Positions 31,801 through 46,040 of a stretch of DNA of 64,000 nt are shown one piece after another. The notes under the pieces are model-generated. The model saw nothing but the letters and a program-made list of their open reading frames with translations, was not told where the DNA came from and searched no databases. Source of the stretch: Henricia sp. BOLD:AAB3569 (Eukaryota > Echinodermata > Asteroidea > Spinulosida > Echinasteridae); the NCBI GenBank assembly GCA_037783545.1, contig JBBELK010000032.1:1178001-1242000 (forward strand), in the 5' to 3' direction. The position numbers and the translations under genes were made by a program. Position 1 is the first letter of the stretch, and the number at the start of each line of letters is the position of its first letter.

Positions 31801-34800
31801 TATGATTTTGAGGAAAATTATCAATTGTTTTTTGCCAAAATGTCCATTTTTCATAGGAATTGGCTTCAAGAACTACCGAAATAGGTTCCAAACGGGCTAA
31901 ACTTTCGTTAGGAGTAATTTCCGAGACATTTTTTAAAAAGTAAATTTTTGGCAATTTTTGACAAAAATCGATGGCCTAACCCCTTAGGATTTTTGTAATT
32001 TTTGGCCAAAAATTGTACAAATCAGATTTTCCTCATAATGTCAGGAAATGTTGCTTAGACCCAATAGATGTTATTTCTTGAATTAGACCTTGACTGCTCA
32101 CCCAGACAAAGAAATATTAAATTTTGAAAATTTCTGATTTTGAGGAAAATTATAAATGTTTTTGGCCAAAATGTCAATTTTTCATAGGAATTGGCTTCGA
32201 GAACTACCGAAATAGGTTCCAAACGGGCTAAACTTTCGTTAGGAGTAATTTCTGAGACATTTTTTAAAAAGTAAATTTTTGGCCATTTTTGACAAAAATC
32301 GATGGCCTAACCCCTTAGGATTTTTGTAATTTTTGGCCAAAAATTGTACAAATCAGATTTTCCTCATAATGTCAGGAAATGTTGCTTAGACCCAATAGAT
32401 GTTATTTCTTGAATTAGACCTTGACTGCTCACCCAGACAAAGAAATATTAAATTTTGAAAATTTCTGATTTTGAGGAAAATTATAAATGTTTTTGGCCAA
32501 AATGTCCATTTTTCATAGGAATTGGCTTCGAGAACTACCGAAATAGGTTCCAAACGGGCTAAACTTTCGTTAGGAGTAATTTCTGAGACATTTTTTTAAA
32601 AGTAAATTTTTGGCCATTTTTGACAAAAATCGATGGCCTAACCCCTTAGGATTTTTGTAATTTTTGGCCAAAAATCGTACGAATCAGATTTTCCTCATAA
32701 TGTCAGGAAATGTTGCTTAGACCCAATAGATGTTATTTCTTGAATTAGACCTTGACTGCTCACCCAGACAAAGAAATATTAAATTTTGAAAATTCATGAT
32801 TTTGAGGAAAATTATAAATGTTTTTTGCCAAAATGTCCATTTTTCATAGGAATTGGCTTCAAGAACTACCGAAATAGGTTCCAAACGGGCTAAACTTTCG
32901 TAAGGAGTAATTTCTGAGACATTTTTTGAAAAGTAAATTTTTGGCCATTTTGACAAAAATCGCTGGACTAACCCCTTGTGTTTTTTGTCATTTTTGGCCA
33001 AAAATTGTACAAATCAGATTTTCCTCATAATGTCAGGAAATGTTGCTTAGATCCAATAGATGTTATTTCTTGAATTAGACCCTGACTGCTCACCCAGACA
33101 AACAAATAATACATTTTGAAAATTTATGATTTTGAGGAAAATTATAAATGTTTTTGGCCAAAATGTCAATTTTTCATAGGAATTGGCTCTGAGAACTACC
33201 GAAATAGGTTCCAAACGGGCTAAACTTTCGTAAGGAGTAATTTCTGAGACATTTTTAAAAAAGTAAATTTTTGGCCATTTTTGACAAAAATCGATGGCCT
33301 TACCCCTTGTGTTTTTTGTAATTTTTGGCCAAAAATTGTACAAATCAGATTTTCCTCATAATGTCAGGAAATGTTGCTTAGACCCAATAGATGTTATTTC
33401 TTGAATTAGACCCTGACTGCTCACCCAGACAAAGAAATATTAAATTTTGAAAATTTCTGATTTTGAGGAAAATTATAAATGTTTTTGGCCAAAATGTCAA
33501 TTTTTCATAGGAATTGGCTTCGAGAACTACCGAAATAGGTTCCAAACGGGCTAAACTTTCGTTAGGAGTAATTTCTGAGACATTTTTTAAAAAGTAAATT
33601 TTTGGCCATTTTTGACAAAAATCGATGGCCTAACCCCTTAGGATTTTTGTAATTTTTGGCCAAAAATTGTACAAATCAGATTTTCCTCATAATGTCAGGA
33701 AATGTTGCTTAGACCCAATAGATGTTATTTCTTGAATTAGACCCTGACTGCTCACCCAGACAAACAAATAATAAATTTTGAAAATTTATGATTTTGAGGA
33801 AAATTATAAATGTTTTTTGCCAAAATGTCCATTTTTCATAGGAATTGGCTTCAAGAACTACCGAAATAGGTTCCAAACGGGCTAAACTTTCGTAAGGAGT
33901 AATTTCTGAGACATTTTTTGAAAAGTAAATTTTTGGCCATTTTTGACAAAAATCGCTGGACTAACCCCTTGTGTTTTTTGTCATTTTTGGCCAAAAATTG
34001 TACAAATCAGATTTTCCTCATAATGTCAGGAAATGTTGCTTAGATCCAATAGATGTTATTTCTTGAATTAGACCCTGACTGCTCACCCAGACAAACAAAT
34101 AATACATTTTGAAAATTTATGATTTTGAGGAAAATTATAAATGTTTTTGGCCAAAATGTCAATTTTTCATAGGAATTGGCTCTGAGAACTACCGAAATAG
34201 GTTCCAAACGGGCTAAACTTTCGTAAGGAGTAATTTCTGAGACATTTTTAAAAAAGTAAATTTTTGGCCATTTTTGACAAAAATCGATGGCCTTACCCCT
34301 TGTGTTTTTTGTAATTTTTGGCCAAAAATTGTACAAATCAGATTTTCCTCATAATGTCAGGAAATGTTGCTTAGACCCAATAGATGTTATTTCTTGAATT
34401 AGACCCTGACTGCTCACCCAGACAAAGAAATATTAAATTTTGAAAATTTCTGATTTTGAGGAAAATTATAAATGTTTTTGGCCAAAATGTCAATTTTTCA
34501 TAGGAATTGGCTTCGAGAACTACCGAAATAGGTTCCAAACGGGCTAAACTTTCGTTAGGAGTAATTTCTGAGACATTTTTTAAAAGTAAATTTTTGGCCA
34601 TTTTTGACAAAAATCGATGGCCTAACCCCTTAGGATTTTTGTAATTTTTGGCCAAAAATTGTACAAATCAGATTTTCCTCATAATGTCAGGAAATGTTGC
34701 TTAGACCCAATAGATGTTATTTCTTGAATTAGACCCTGACTGCTCACCCAGACAAACAAATAATAAATTTTGAAAATTTATGATTTTGAGGAAAATTATA

Positions 34801-37800
34801 AATGTTTTTTGCCAAAATGTCCATTTTTCATAGGAATTGGCTTCAAGAACTACCGAAATAGGTTCCAAACAGGCTAAACTTTCGTAAGGAGTAATTTCTG
34901 AGACATTTTTTGAAAAGTAAATTTTTTGCCATTTTTGACAAAAATCGCTGGACTAACGTGTTTTTTGTCATTTTTGGCCAAAAATTGTACAAATCAGATT
35001 TTCCTCATAATGTCAGGAAATGTTGCTAGACCCAATAGATGTTATTTCTTGAATTAGACCCCTGACTGCTCACCCAGACAAACAAATAATAAATTTTGAA
35101 AATTTCTGATTTTGAGGAAAATTATAAATGTTTTTGGCCAAAATGTCAATTTTTCATAGGAATTGGCTCTGAGAACTACCGAAATAGGTTCCAAACGGGC
35201 TAAACTTTCGTAAGGAGTAATTTCTGAGACATTTTTTAAAAAGTAATTTTTTGGCCATTTTTGACAAAAATCGCTGGACTAACCCCTTGTGTTTTTGTCA
35301 TTTTTGGCCAAAAATTGTACAAATCAGATTTTTCTCATAATGTCAGGAAATGTTGCTTAGACCCAATAGATGTTATTTCTTGAATTAGACCTTGACTGCT
35401 CACCCAGACAAAGAAATAATACATTTTGAAAATTTATGATTTTGAGGAAAATTATAAATGTTTTTGGCAAAAATTTCAATTTTTCATAGGAATTGGCCCT
35501 GAGAACTACCGAAATACGTTCCAAACGGGATAAACTTTCGTAAGGAGTAATTTCTGAGACATTTTTTAAAAAGTCAATTTTGGGCCATTTTTGACAAAAA
35601 TTGCTGGACTAACCCCTTGTGTTTTTTGTCATTTTTGGCCAAAAATCGTACGAATCAGATTTTCCTCATAATGTCAGGAAATGTTGCTTAGACCCAATAG
35701 ATGTTATTTCTTGAATTAGACCTTGACTGCTCACCCAGCCAGACAAAGAAATATTAAATTTTGAAAATTTCTGATTTTGAGGAAAATTATAATTGTTTTT
35801 GGCCAAAATGTCAATTTTTCATAGGAATTGGCTTCGAGAACTACCGAAATAGGTTCCAAACGGGCTAAACTTTCGTAAGGAGTAATTTCTGAGACATTTT
35901 TTGAAAAGTAAATTTTTGGCCATTTTTGACAAAAATCGCTGGACTAACCCCTTGTGTTTTTTGTCATTTTTGGCCAAAAATCGTACGAATCAGATTTTCC
36001 TCATAATGTCAGGAAATGTTGCTTAGACCCAATAGATGTTATTTCTTGAATTAGACCTTGACTGCTCACCCAGACAAAGAAATATTAAATTTTGAAAATG
36101 TATGATTTTGAGGAAAATTATAAATGTTTTTTGCCAAAATGTCCATTTTTCATAGGAATTGGCTTCAAGAACTACCGAAATAGGTTCCAAACGGGCTAAA
36201 CTTTCGTTAGGAGTAATTTCTGAGACATTTTTTAAAAAGTAAATTTTTGGCCATTTTTGACAAAAATCGATGGCCTAACCCCTTAGGATTTTTGTAATTT
36301 TGGCCAAAAATTGTACAAATCAGATTTTCCTCATAATGTCAGGAAATGTTGCTTAGACCCAATAGATGTTATTTCTTGAATTAGACCTTGACTGCTCACC
36401 CAGACAAAGAAATATTAAATTTTGAAAATTTCTGATTTTGAGGAAAATTATAAATGTTTTTGGCCAAAATGTCAATTTTTCATAGGAATTGGCTTCGAGA
36501 ACTACCGAAATAGGTTCCAAACGGGCTAAACTTTCGTTAGGAGTAATTTCTGAGACATTTTTTAAAAAGTAAATTTTTGGCCATTTTTGACAAAAATCGA
36601 TGGCCTAACCCCTTAGGATTTTTGTAATTTTTGGCCAAAAATTGTACAAATCAGATTTTCCTCATAATGTCAGGAAATGTTGCTTAGACCCAATAGATGT
36701 TATTTCTTGAATTAGACCTTGACTGCTCACCCAGACAAAGAAATAATACATTTTGAAAATTTCTGATTTTGAGGAAAATTATAAATGTTTTTTGCCAAAA
36801 TGTCCATTTTTCATAGGAATTGGCTTCAAGAACTACCGAAATAGGTTCCAAACGGGCTAAACTTTCGTAAGGAGTAATTTCTGAGACATTTTTAAAAAAG
36901 TAAATTTTGGGCCATTTTTGACAAAAATCGATGGCCTTACCTCTTAGGATTTTTGTAATTTTTGGCCAAAAATTGTACAAATCAGATTTTCCTCATAATG
37001 TCAGGAAATGTTGCTTAGACCCAATAGATGTTATTTCTTGAATTAGACCCTGACTGCTCACCCAGACAAACAAATAATAAATTTTGAAAATTTATGATTT
37101 TGAGGAAATTATAAATGTTTTTGGCAAAAATTTCAATTTTTCATAGGAATTGGCCCTGAGAACTACCGAAATACGTTCCAAACGGGATAAACTTTCGTAA
37201 GGAGTAATTTCTGAGACATTTTTTAAAAAGTCAATTTTGGGCCATTTTTGACAAAAATTGCTGGACTAACCCCTTGTGTTTTTTGTCATTTTTGGCCAAA
37301 AATCGTACGAATCAGATTTTCCTCATAATGTCAGGAAATGTTGCTTAGACCCAATAGATGTTATTTCTTGAATTAGACCTTGACTGCTCACCCAGCCAGA
37401 CAAAGAAATATTAAATTTTGAAAATTTCTGATTTTGAGGAAAATTATAAATGTTTTTGGCCAAAATGTCAATTTTTCATAGGAATTGGCTTCGAGAACTA
37501 CCGAAATAGGTTCCAAACGGGCTAAACTTTCGTAAGGAGTAATTTCTGAGACATTTTTTGAAAAGTAAATTTTTGGCCATTTTTGACAAAAATCGCTGGA
37601 CTAACCCCTTGTGTTTTGTGTAATTTTTGGCCAAAAATCGTACGAATCAGATTTTCCTCATAATGTCAGGAAATGTTGCTTAGACCCAATAGATGTTATT
37701 TCTTGAATTAGACCTTGACTGCTCACCCAGACAAAGAAATATTAAATTTTGAAAATGTATGATTTTGAGGAAAATTATAAATGTTTTTTGCCAAAATGTC

Positions 37801-40800
37801 CATTTTTCATAGGAATTGGCTTCAAGAACTACCGAAATAGGTTCCAAACGGGCTAAACTTTCGTTAGGAGTAATTTCTGAGACATTTTTTAAAAAGTAAA
37901 TTTTTGGCCATTTTTGACAAAAATCGATGGCCTAACCCCTTAGGATTTTTGTAATTTTTGGCCAAAAATTGTACAAATCAGATTTTCCTCATAATGTCAG
38001 GAAATGTTGCTTAGACCCAATAGATGTTATTTCTTGAATTAGACCTTGACTGCTCACCCAGACAAAGAAATATTAAATTTTGAAAATTTCTGATTTTGAG
38101 GAAAATTATAAATGTTTTTGGCCAAAATGTCAATTTTTCATAGGAATTGGCTTCGAGAACTACCGAAATAGGTTCCAAACGGGCTAAACTTTCGTTAGGA
38201 GTAATTTCTGAGACATTTTTTAAAAAGTAAATTTTTGGCCATTTTTGACAAAAATCGATGGCCTAACCCCTTAGGATTTTTGTAATTTTTGGCCAAAAAT
38301 TGTACAAATCAGATTTTCCTCATAATGTCAGGAAATGTTGCTTAGACCCAATAGATGTTATTTCTTGAATTAGACCTTGACTGCTCACCCAGACAAAGAA
38401 ATATTAAATTTTGAAAATTTCTGATTTTGAGGAAAATTATAAATGTTTTTGGCCAAAATGTCCATTTTTCATAGGAATTGGCTTCGAGAACTACCGAAAT
38501 AGGTTCCAAACGGGCTAAACTTTCGTTAGGAGTAATTTCTGAGACATTTTTTTAAAAGTAAATTTTTGGCCATTTTTGACAAAAATCGATGGCCTAACCC
38601 CTTAGGATTTTTGTAATTTTTGGCCAAAAATTGTACAAATCAGATTTTCCTCATAATGTCAGGAAATGTTGCTTAGACCCAATAGATGTTATTTCTTGAA
38701 TTAGACCCTGACTGCTCACCCAGACAAACAAATAATAAATTTTGAAAATTTATGATTTTGAGGAAAATTATAAATGTTTTTTGCCAAAATGTCCATTTTT
38801 CATAGGAATTGGCTTCAAGAACTACCGAAATAGGTTCCAAACGGGCTAAACTTTCGTAAGGAGTAATTTCTGAGAAATTTTTTGAAAAGTAAATTTTTGG
38901 CCATTTTTGACAAAAATCGCTGGACTAACCCCTTGTGTTTTGTGTAATTTTTGGCCAAAAATCGTACGAATCAGATTTTCCTCATAATGTCAGGAAATGT
39001 TGCTTAGACCCAATAGATGTTATTTCTTGAATTAGACCTTGACTGCTCACCCAGACAAAGAAATATTAAATTTTGAAAATTTATGATTTTGAGGAAAATT
39101 ATAAATGTTTTTTGCCAAAATGTCCATTTTTCATAGGAATTGGCTTCAAGAACTACCGAAATAGGTTCCAAACGGGCTAAACTTTCGTAAGGAGTAATTT
39201 CTGAGACATTTTTTGAAAAGTAAATTTTTGGCCATTTTTGACAAAAATCGCTGGACTAACCCCTTGTGTTTTTTGTCATTTTTGGCCAAAAATTGTACAA
39301 ATCAGATTTTCCTCATAATGTCAGGAAATGTTGCTTAGATCCAATAGATGTTATTTCTTGAATTAGACCCTGACTGCTCACCCAGACAAACAAATAATAC
39401 ATTTTGAAAATTTATGATTTTGAGGAAAATTATAAATGTTTTTGGCCAAAATGTCAATTTTTCATAGGAATTGGCTTCGAGAACTACCGAAATAGGTTCC
39501 AAACGGGCTAAACTTTCGTAAGGAGTAATTTCTGAGACATTTTTTGAAAAGTAAATTTTTGGCCATTTTTGACAAAAATCGCTGGACTAACCCCTTGTGT
39601 TTTGTGTAATTTTTGGCCAAAAATCGTACGAATCAGATTTTTCTCATAATGTCAGGAAATGTTGCTTAGACCCAATAGATGTTATTTCTTGAATTAGACC
39701 TTGACTGCTCACCCAGACAAAGAAATATTAAATTTTGAAAATTTCTGAATTTGAGGAAAATTATAAATGTTTTTGGCCAAAATTTCAATTTTTCATAGGA
39801 ATTGGCTTCAAGAACTACCGAAATAGGTTCCAAACAGGCTAAACTTTCGTAAGGAGTAATTTCTGAGACATTTTTTGAAAAGTAAATTTTTTGCCATTTT
39901 TGACAAAAATCGCTGGACTAACCCCTTGTGTTTTTTGTCATTTTTGGCCAAAAATTGTACAAATCAGATTTTCCTCATAATGTCAGGAAATGTTGCTAGA
40001 CCCAATAGATGTTATTTCTTGAATTAGACCCTGACTGCTCACCCAGACAAACAAATAATAAATTTTGAAAATTTCTGATTTTGAGGAAAATTATAAATGT
40101 TTTTGGCCAAAATGTCAATTTTTCATAGGAATTGGCTCTGAGAACTACCGAAATAGGTTCCAAACGGGCTAAACTTTCGTAAGGAGTAATTTCTGAGACA
40201 TTTTTTAAAAAGTAAATTTTTGGCCATTTTTGACAAAAATCGCTGGACTAACCCCTTGTGTTTTTTGTCATTTTTGGCCAAAAATTGTACAAATCAGATT
40301 TTTCTCATAATGTCAGGAAATGTTGCTTAGACCCAATAGATGTTATTTCTTGAATTAGACCTTGACTGCTCACCCAGACAAAGAAATAATACATTTTGAA
40401 AATTTATGATTTTGAGGAAAATTATAAATGTTTTTGGCCAAAATGTCAATTTTTCATAGGAATTGGCTCTGAGAACTACCGAAATAGGTTCCAAACGGGC
40501 TAAACTTTCGTAAGGAGTAATTTCTGAGACATTTTTAAAAAAGTAAATTTTTGGCCATTTTTGTCAAAAATCGATGGCCTTACCTCTTAGGATTTTTGTA
40601 ATTTTTGGCCAAAAATTGTACAAATCAGATTTTCCTCATAATGTCAGGAAATGTTGCTTAGACCCAATAGATGTTATTTCTTGAATTAGACCCTGACTGC
40701 TCACCCAGACAAACAAATAATAAATTTTGAAAATTTATGATTTTGAGGAAATTATAAATGTTTTTGGCAAAAATTTCAATTTTTCATAGGAATTGGCCCT

Positions 40801-43800
40801 GAGAACTACCGAAATACGTTCCAAACGGGATAAACTTTCGTAAGGAGTAATTTCTGAGACATTTTTTAAAAAGTCAATTTTGGGCCATTTTTGACAAAAA
40901 TTGCTGGACTAACCCCTTGTGTTTTTTGTCATTTTTGGCCAAAAATCGTACGAATCAGATTTTCCTCATAATGTCAGGAAATGTTGCTTAGACCCAATAG
41001 ATGTTATTTCTTGAATTAGACCTTGACTGCTCACCCAGCCAGACAAAGAAATATTAAATTTTGAAAATTTCTGATTTTGAGGAAAATTATAAATGTTTTT
41101 GGCCAAAATGTCAATTTTTCATAGGAATTGGCTTCGAGAACTACCGAAATAGGTTCCAAACGGGCTAAACTTTCGTAAGGAGTAATTTCTGAGACATTTT
41201 TTGAAAAGTAAATTTTTGGCCATTTTTGACAAAAATCGCTGGACTAACCCCTTGTGTTTTTTGTCATTTTTGGCCAAAAATTGTACAAATCAGATTTTCC
41301 TCATAATGTCAGGAAATGTTGCTTAGACCCAATAGATGTTATTTCTTGAATTAGACCCTGACTGCTCACCCAGACAAACAAATAATACATTTTGAAAATT
41401 TATGATTTTGAGGAAAATTATAAATGTTTTTGGCCAAAATTTTAATTTTTCATAGGAATTGGCTTTGAGAACTACCGAAATAGGTTCCAAACGGGCTAAA
41501 CTTTCGTAAGGAGTAATTTCTGAGACATTTTTTGAAAAGTAAATTTTTGGCCATTTTTGACAAAAATCGCTGGACTAACCCCTTGTGTTTTGTGTAATTT
41601 TTGGCCAAAAATCGTACGAATCAGATTTTCCTCATAATGTCAGGAAATGTTGCTTAGACCCAATAGATGTTATTTCTTGAATTAGACCTTGACTGCTCAC
41701 CCAGACAAAGAAATATTAAATTTTGAAAATGTATGATTTTGAGGAAAATTATAAATGTTTTTTGCCAAAATGTCCATTTTTCATAGGAATTGGCTTCAAG
41801 AACTACCGAAATAGATTCCAAACGGGCTAAACTTTCGTTAGGAGTAATTTCTGAGACATTTTTTAAAAAGTAAATTTTTGGCCATTTTTGACAAAAATCG
41901 ATGGCCTAACCCCTTAGGATTTTTGTAATTTTTGGCCAAAAATTGTACAAATCAGATTTTCCTCATAATGTCAGGAAATGTTGCTTAGACCCAATAGATG
42001 TTATTTCTTGAATTAGACCTTGACTGCTCACCCAGACAAAGAAATATTAAATTTTGAAAATTTCTGATTTTGAGGAAAATTATAAATGTTTTTGGCCAAA
42101 ATGTCAATTTTTCATAGGAATTGGCTTCGAGAACTACCGAAATAGGTTCCAAACGGGCTAAACTTTCGTTAGGAGTAATTTCTGAGACATTTTTTAAAAA
42201 GTAAATTTTTGGCCATTTTTGACAAAAATCGATGGCCTAACCCCTTAGGATTTTTGTAATTTTTGGCCAAAAATTGTACAAATCAGATTTTCCTCATGTC
42301 AGGAAATGTTGCTTAGACCCAATAGATGTTATTTCTTGAATTAGACCTTGACTGCTCACCCAGACAAAGAAATATTAAATTTTGAAAATGTATGATTTTG
42401 AGGAAAATTATAAATGTTTTTTGCCAAAATGTCCATTTTTCATAGGAATTGGCTTCAAGAACTACCGAAATAGGTTCCAAACGGGCTAAACTTTCGTTAG
42501 GAGTAATTTCTGAGACATTTTTTAAAAAGTAAATTTTTGGCCATTTTTGACAAAAATCGATGGCCTAACCCCTTAGGATTTTTGTAATTTTTGGCCAAAA
42601 ATTGTACAAATCAGATTTTCCTCATAATGTCAGGAAATGTTGCTTAGACCCAATAGATGTTATTTCTTGAATTAGACCTTGACTGCTCACCCAGACAAAG
42701 AAATATTAAATTTTGAAAATTTCTGATTTTGAGGAAAATTATAAATGTTTTTGGCCAAAATGTCAATTTTTCATAGGAATTGGCTTCGAGAACTACCGAA
42801 ATAGGTTCCAAACGGGCTAAACTTTCGTTAGGAGTAATTTCTGAGACATTTTTTAAAAAGTAAATTTTTGGCCATTTTTGACAAAAATCGATGGCCTAAC
42901 CCCTTAGGATTTTTGTAATTTTTGGCCAAAAATTGTACAAATCAGATTTTCCTCATAATGTCAGGAAATGTTGCTTAGACCCAATAGATGTTATTTCTTG
43001 AATTAGACCCTGACTGCTCACCCAGACAAACAAATAATAAATTTTGAAAATTTATGATTTTGAGGAAAATTATAAATGTTTTTTGCCAAAATGTCCATTT
43101 TTCATAGGAATTGGCTTCAAGAACTACCGAAATAGGTTCCAAACGGGCTAAACTTTCGTAAGGAGTAATTTCTGAGAAATTTTTGGCCATTTTTGACAAA
43201 AATCGCTGGACTAACCCCTTGTGTTTTGTGTAATTTTTGGCCAAAAATCGTACGAATCAGATTTTCCTCATAATGTCAGGAAATGTTGCTTAGACCCAAT
43301 AGATGTTATTTCTTGAATTAGACCTTGACTGCTCACCCAGACAAAGAAATATTAAATTTTGAAAATTTATGATTTTGAGGAAAATTATAAATGTTTTTTG
43401 CCAAAATGTCCATTTTTCATAGGAATTGGCTTCAAGAACTACCGAAATAGGTTCCAAACGGGCTAAACTTTCGTAAGGAGTAATTTCTGAGACATTTTTT
43501 GAAAAGTAAACTTTTGGCCATTTTTGACAAAAATCGCTGGACTAACCCCTTGTGTTTTTTGTCATTTTTGGCCAAAAATTGTACAAATCAGATTTTCCTC
43601 ATAATGTCAGGAAATGTTGCTTAGATCCAATAGATGTTATTTCTTGAATTAGACCCTGACTGCTCACCCAGACAAACAAATAATACATTTTGAAAATTTA
43701 TGATTTTGAGGAAAATTATAAATGTTTTTGGCCAAAATGTCAATTTTTCATAGGAATTGGCTTCGAGAACTACCGAAATAGGTTCCAAACGGGCTAAACT

Positions 43801-45489
43801 TTCGTTAGGAGTAATTTCTGAGACATTTTTTAAAAAGTAAATTTTTGGCCATTTTTGACAAAAATCGATGGCCTAACCCCTTAGGATTTTTGTAATTTTT
43901 GGCCAAAAATTTTACAAATCAGATTTTCTTCATAATGTCAGGAAATGTTGCTTAGATCCAATAGATGTTATTTCTTGAATTAGACCCTGACTGCTCACCC
44001 AGACAAACAAATAATACATTTTGAAAATTTATGATTTTGAGGAAAATTATAAATGTTTTTGGCCAAAATGTCAATTTTTCATAGGAATTGGCTCTGAGAA
44101 CTACCGAAATAGGTTCCAAACGGGCTGAACTTTCGTAAGAAGTAATATCTGAGACATTTTTTTAAAAGTCAATTTTGGGCCATTTTGGACAAAAATCGCT
44201 GGACTAACTAACCCCTTGTGTTTTTTGTCATTTTTGGCCAAAAATTGTACAAATCAGATTTTCCTCATAATGTCAGGAAATGTTGCTTAGACCCAATAGA
44301 TGTTATTTCTTGAATTAGACCTTGACTGCTCACCCAGACAAAGAAATATTAAATTTTGAAAATTTCTGATTTTGAGGAAAATTATAAATGTTTTTGGCCA
44401 AAATGTCAATTTTTCATAGGAATTGGCTTCAAGAACTACCGAAATAGGTTCCAAACGGGCTAAACTTTCGTTAGGAGTAATTTCTGAGACATTTTTTAAA
44501 AAGTAAATTTTTGGCCATTTTTGACAAAAATCAATGGACTAACCCCTTGTGTTTTTTGTCATTTTTGGCCAAAAATCGTACGAATCAGATTTTTCTCATG
44601 TCAGGAAATGTTGCTTAGATCCAATAGATGTTATTTCTTGAATTAGACCTTGACTGCTCACCCAGACAAAGAAATATTAAATTTTGAAAATTTCTGATTT
44701 TAAGGAAAATTATAAATGTTTTTTGCCAAAATGTCAATTTTTCATAGGAATTGGCTTCGAGAACTACCGAAATAGGTTCCAAACGGGCTAAACTTTCGTT
44801 AGGAGTAATTTCTGAGACATTTTTTAAAAAGTAAATTTTGGGCCATTTTTGACAAAAATCGCTGGACTAACCCCTTGTGTTTTGTGTCATTTTTGGCCAA
44901 AAATCGTACGAATCAGATTTTTCTCATAATGTCAGGAAATGTTGCTTAGACCCAATATATGTTATTTCTTGAATTAGACCTTGACTGCTCACCCAGACAA
45001 AGAAATATTAAATTTTGAAAATGTCTGATTTTGAGGAAAATTATAAATGTTTTTGGCCAAAATGTCAATTTTTCATAGGAATTGGCTCTGAGAACTACCG
45101 AAATAGGTTCCAAACGGGCTAAACTTTCGTTAGGAGTAATTTCTGAGACATTTTTTAAAAGTCAATTTTGGGCCATTTTTGACAAAAATCCCTGGACTAA
45201 CCCCTTGTGTTTTTTGTCATTTTTGGCCAAAAATCGTACGAATCAGATTTTTCTCATGTCAGGAAATGTTGCTTAGACCCAATAGATGTTATTTCTTGAA
45301 TTAGACCTTGACTGCTCACCCAGACAAAGAAATATTAAATTTTGAAAATTTCTGATTTTGAGGAAAATTATAAATGTTTTTTGCCAAAATGTCAATTTTT
45401 CATAGGAATTGGCTTCGAGAACTACCGAAATAGGTTCCAAACGGGCTAAACTTTCGTTAGGAGTAATTTCTGAGACATTTTTTAAAAAG

Positions 45490-45568
45490 TCTGATTCGTA
45501 CGATTTGTGGCCAAAAATGACAAAAAACACAAGGGGTTAGTCCAGCGATTTTTGTCAAAAATGGCCAA
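45490..45568 (-). repeat. Inverted segment of satellite monomer at right edge
   Basis: About 80 bp reading as the reverse complement of the TGGCCATTTTTGACAAAAAT..CGTACGAATCAGA part of the monomer, in an otherwise uniformly oriented array. Beyond it the monomers are diverged. Confidence 0.88.
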
Positions 45569-46040
45569 ACATTGTATGATTTAGATTTTTCTCAAAATTG
45601 CAGGAAATATTCCTTATAGGACCCATACATGTAGATGATATTCCTTGAATTTGACTGCTCATCCAGAAAATGAACTATATGAAATTTACAATAAAATTCA
45701 ATTGTTTTTCCCAAAATTCAATTTGTTTAAAGAAATTAGCTAGGAAAATTGACGAAATAGCTTCCAAATGGGCTAAATTTTCAATATTAGTCATTCCGAG
45801 ACATTTTCAAAAGTCAATTTTTGGCCAAATTGCTTATGAATTTTTTAATTTTTGGCCAAACATTGTATGATTCAGAAATTACTCAAAATTGTAGGAAATA
45901 TTCCTTATAGGACCCATAGATGATATTCCTTGAATTTTACTTTGGCTGCTCATCTAAGAAATGAAATTTTCAAAATTTCAGATCGAGGAAAAAATTACAA
46001 TTTTGGCCCAAAATTTAGTTTTTGTAGTCATTTTGTAAGA
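45569..46040 (+). repeat. Right edge of satellite array, diverged monomers
   Basis: About one and a half degenerate units with GCAGGAAATATTCCTTATAG and GACTGCTCATC landmarks. These share the 'ATTCCTTATAGGACCCATA' variant with the left edge (CCCTATAGGACCCATACTCG near 23571), not with the core. Confidence 0.8.

Larger units (their letters stand above)
23201..46040 (+). repeat. Satellite DNA array, 331-bp monomer, about 60-65 copies
   Basis: About 22.8 kb of head-to-tail monomers, roughly 70% A+T. Unit length comes from recurring landmarks: GATGTTATTTCTTGAATTA recurs every 331 bp, and identical open frames at 33047 and 34040 lie 993 bp (3 x 331) apart. Each monomer holds three copies of a TTTTTGGCCA word, one within the perfect palindrome AATTTTTGGCCAAAAATT, plus GAACTACCGAAATAGGTTCC and ACTGCTCACCCAGACAAA. 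Central monomers are nearly identical; edge monomers are diverged. 331 is not a multiple of three, so no frame runs through consecutive units and the recurrent roughly 98-residue frames are not genes. Sits between the 3' ends of LARP6 and ADAMTS. Confidence 0.97.

Noticed and set aside
26750..45530. Recurrent minus-strand open frames of 85-98 residues in the satellite
   Set aside because: They recur because the monomer recurs; 331 bp is not a multiple of three, frames are closed or shifted in most units, and the sequence is low-complexity AT-rich.
23201..46040. CRISPR-like array
   Set aside because: The units are 331-bp contiguous monomers without unique spacers, in an intron-bearing animal genome.
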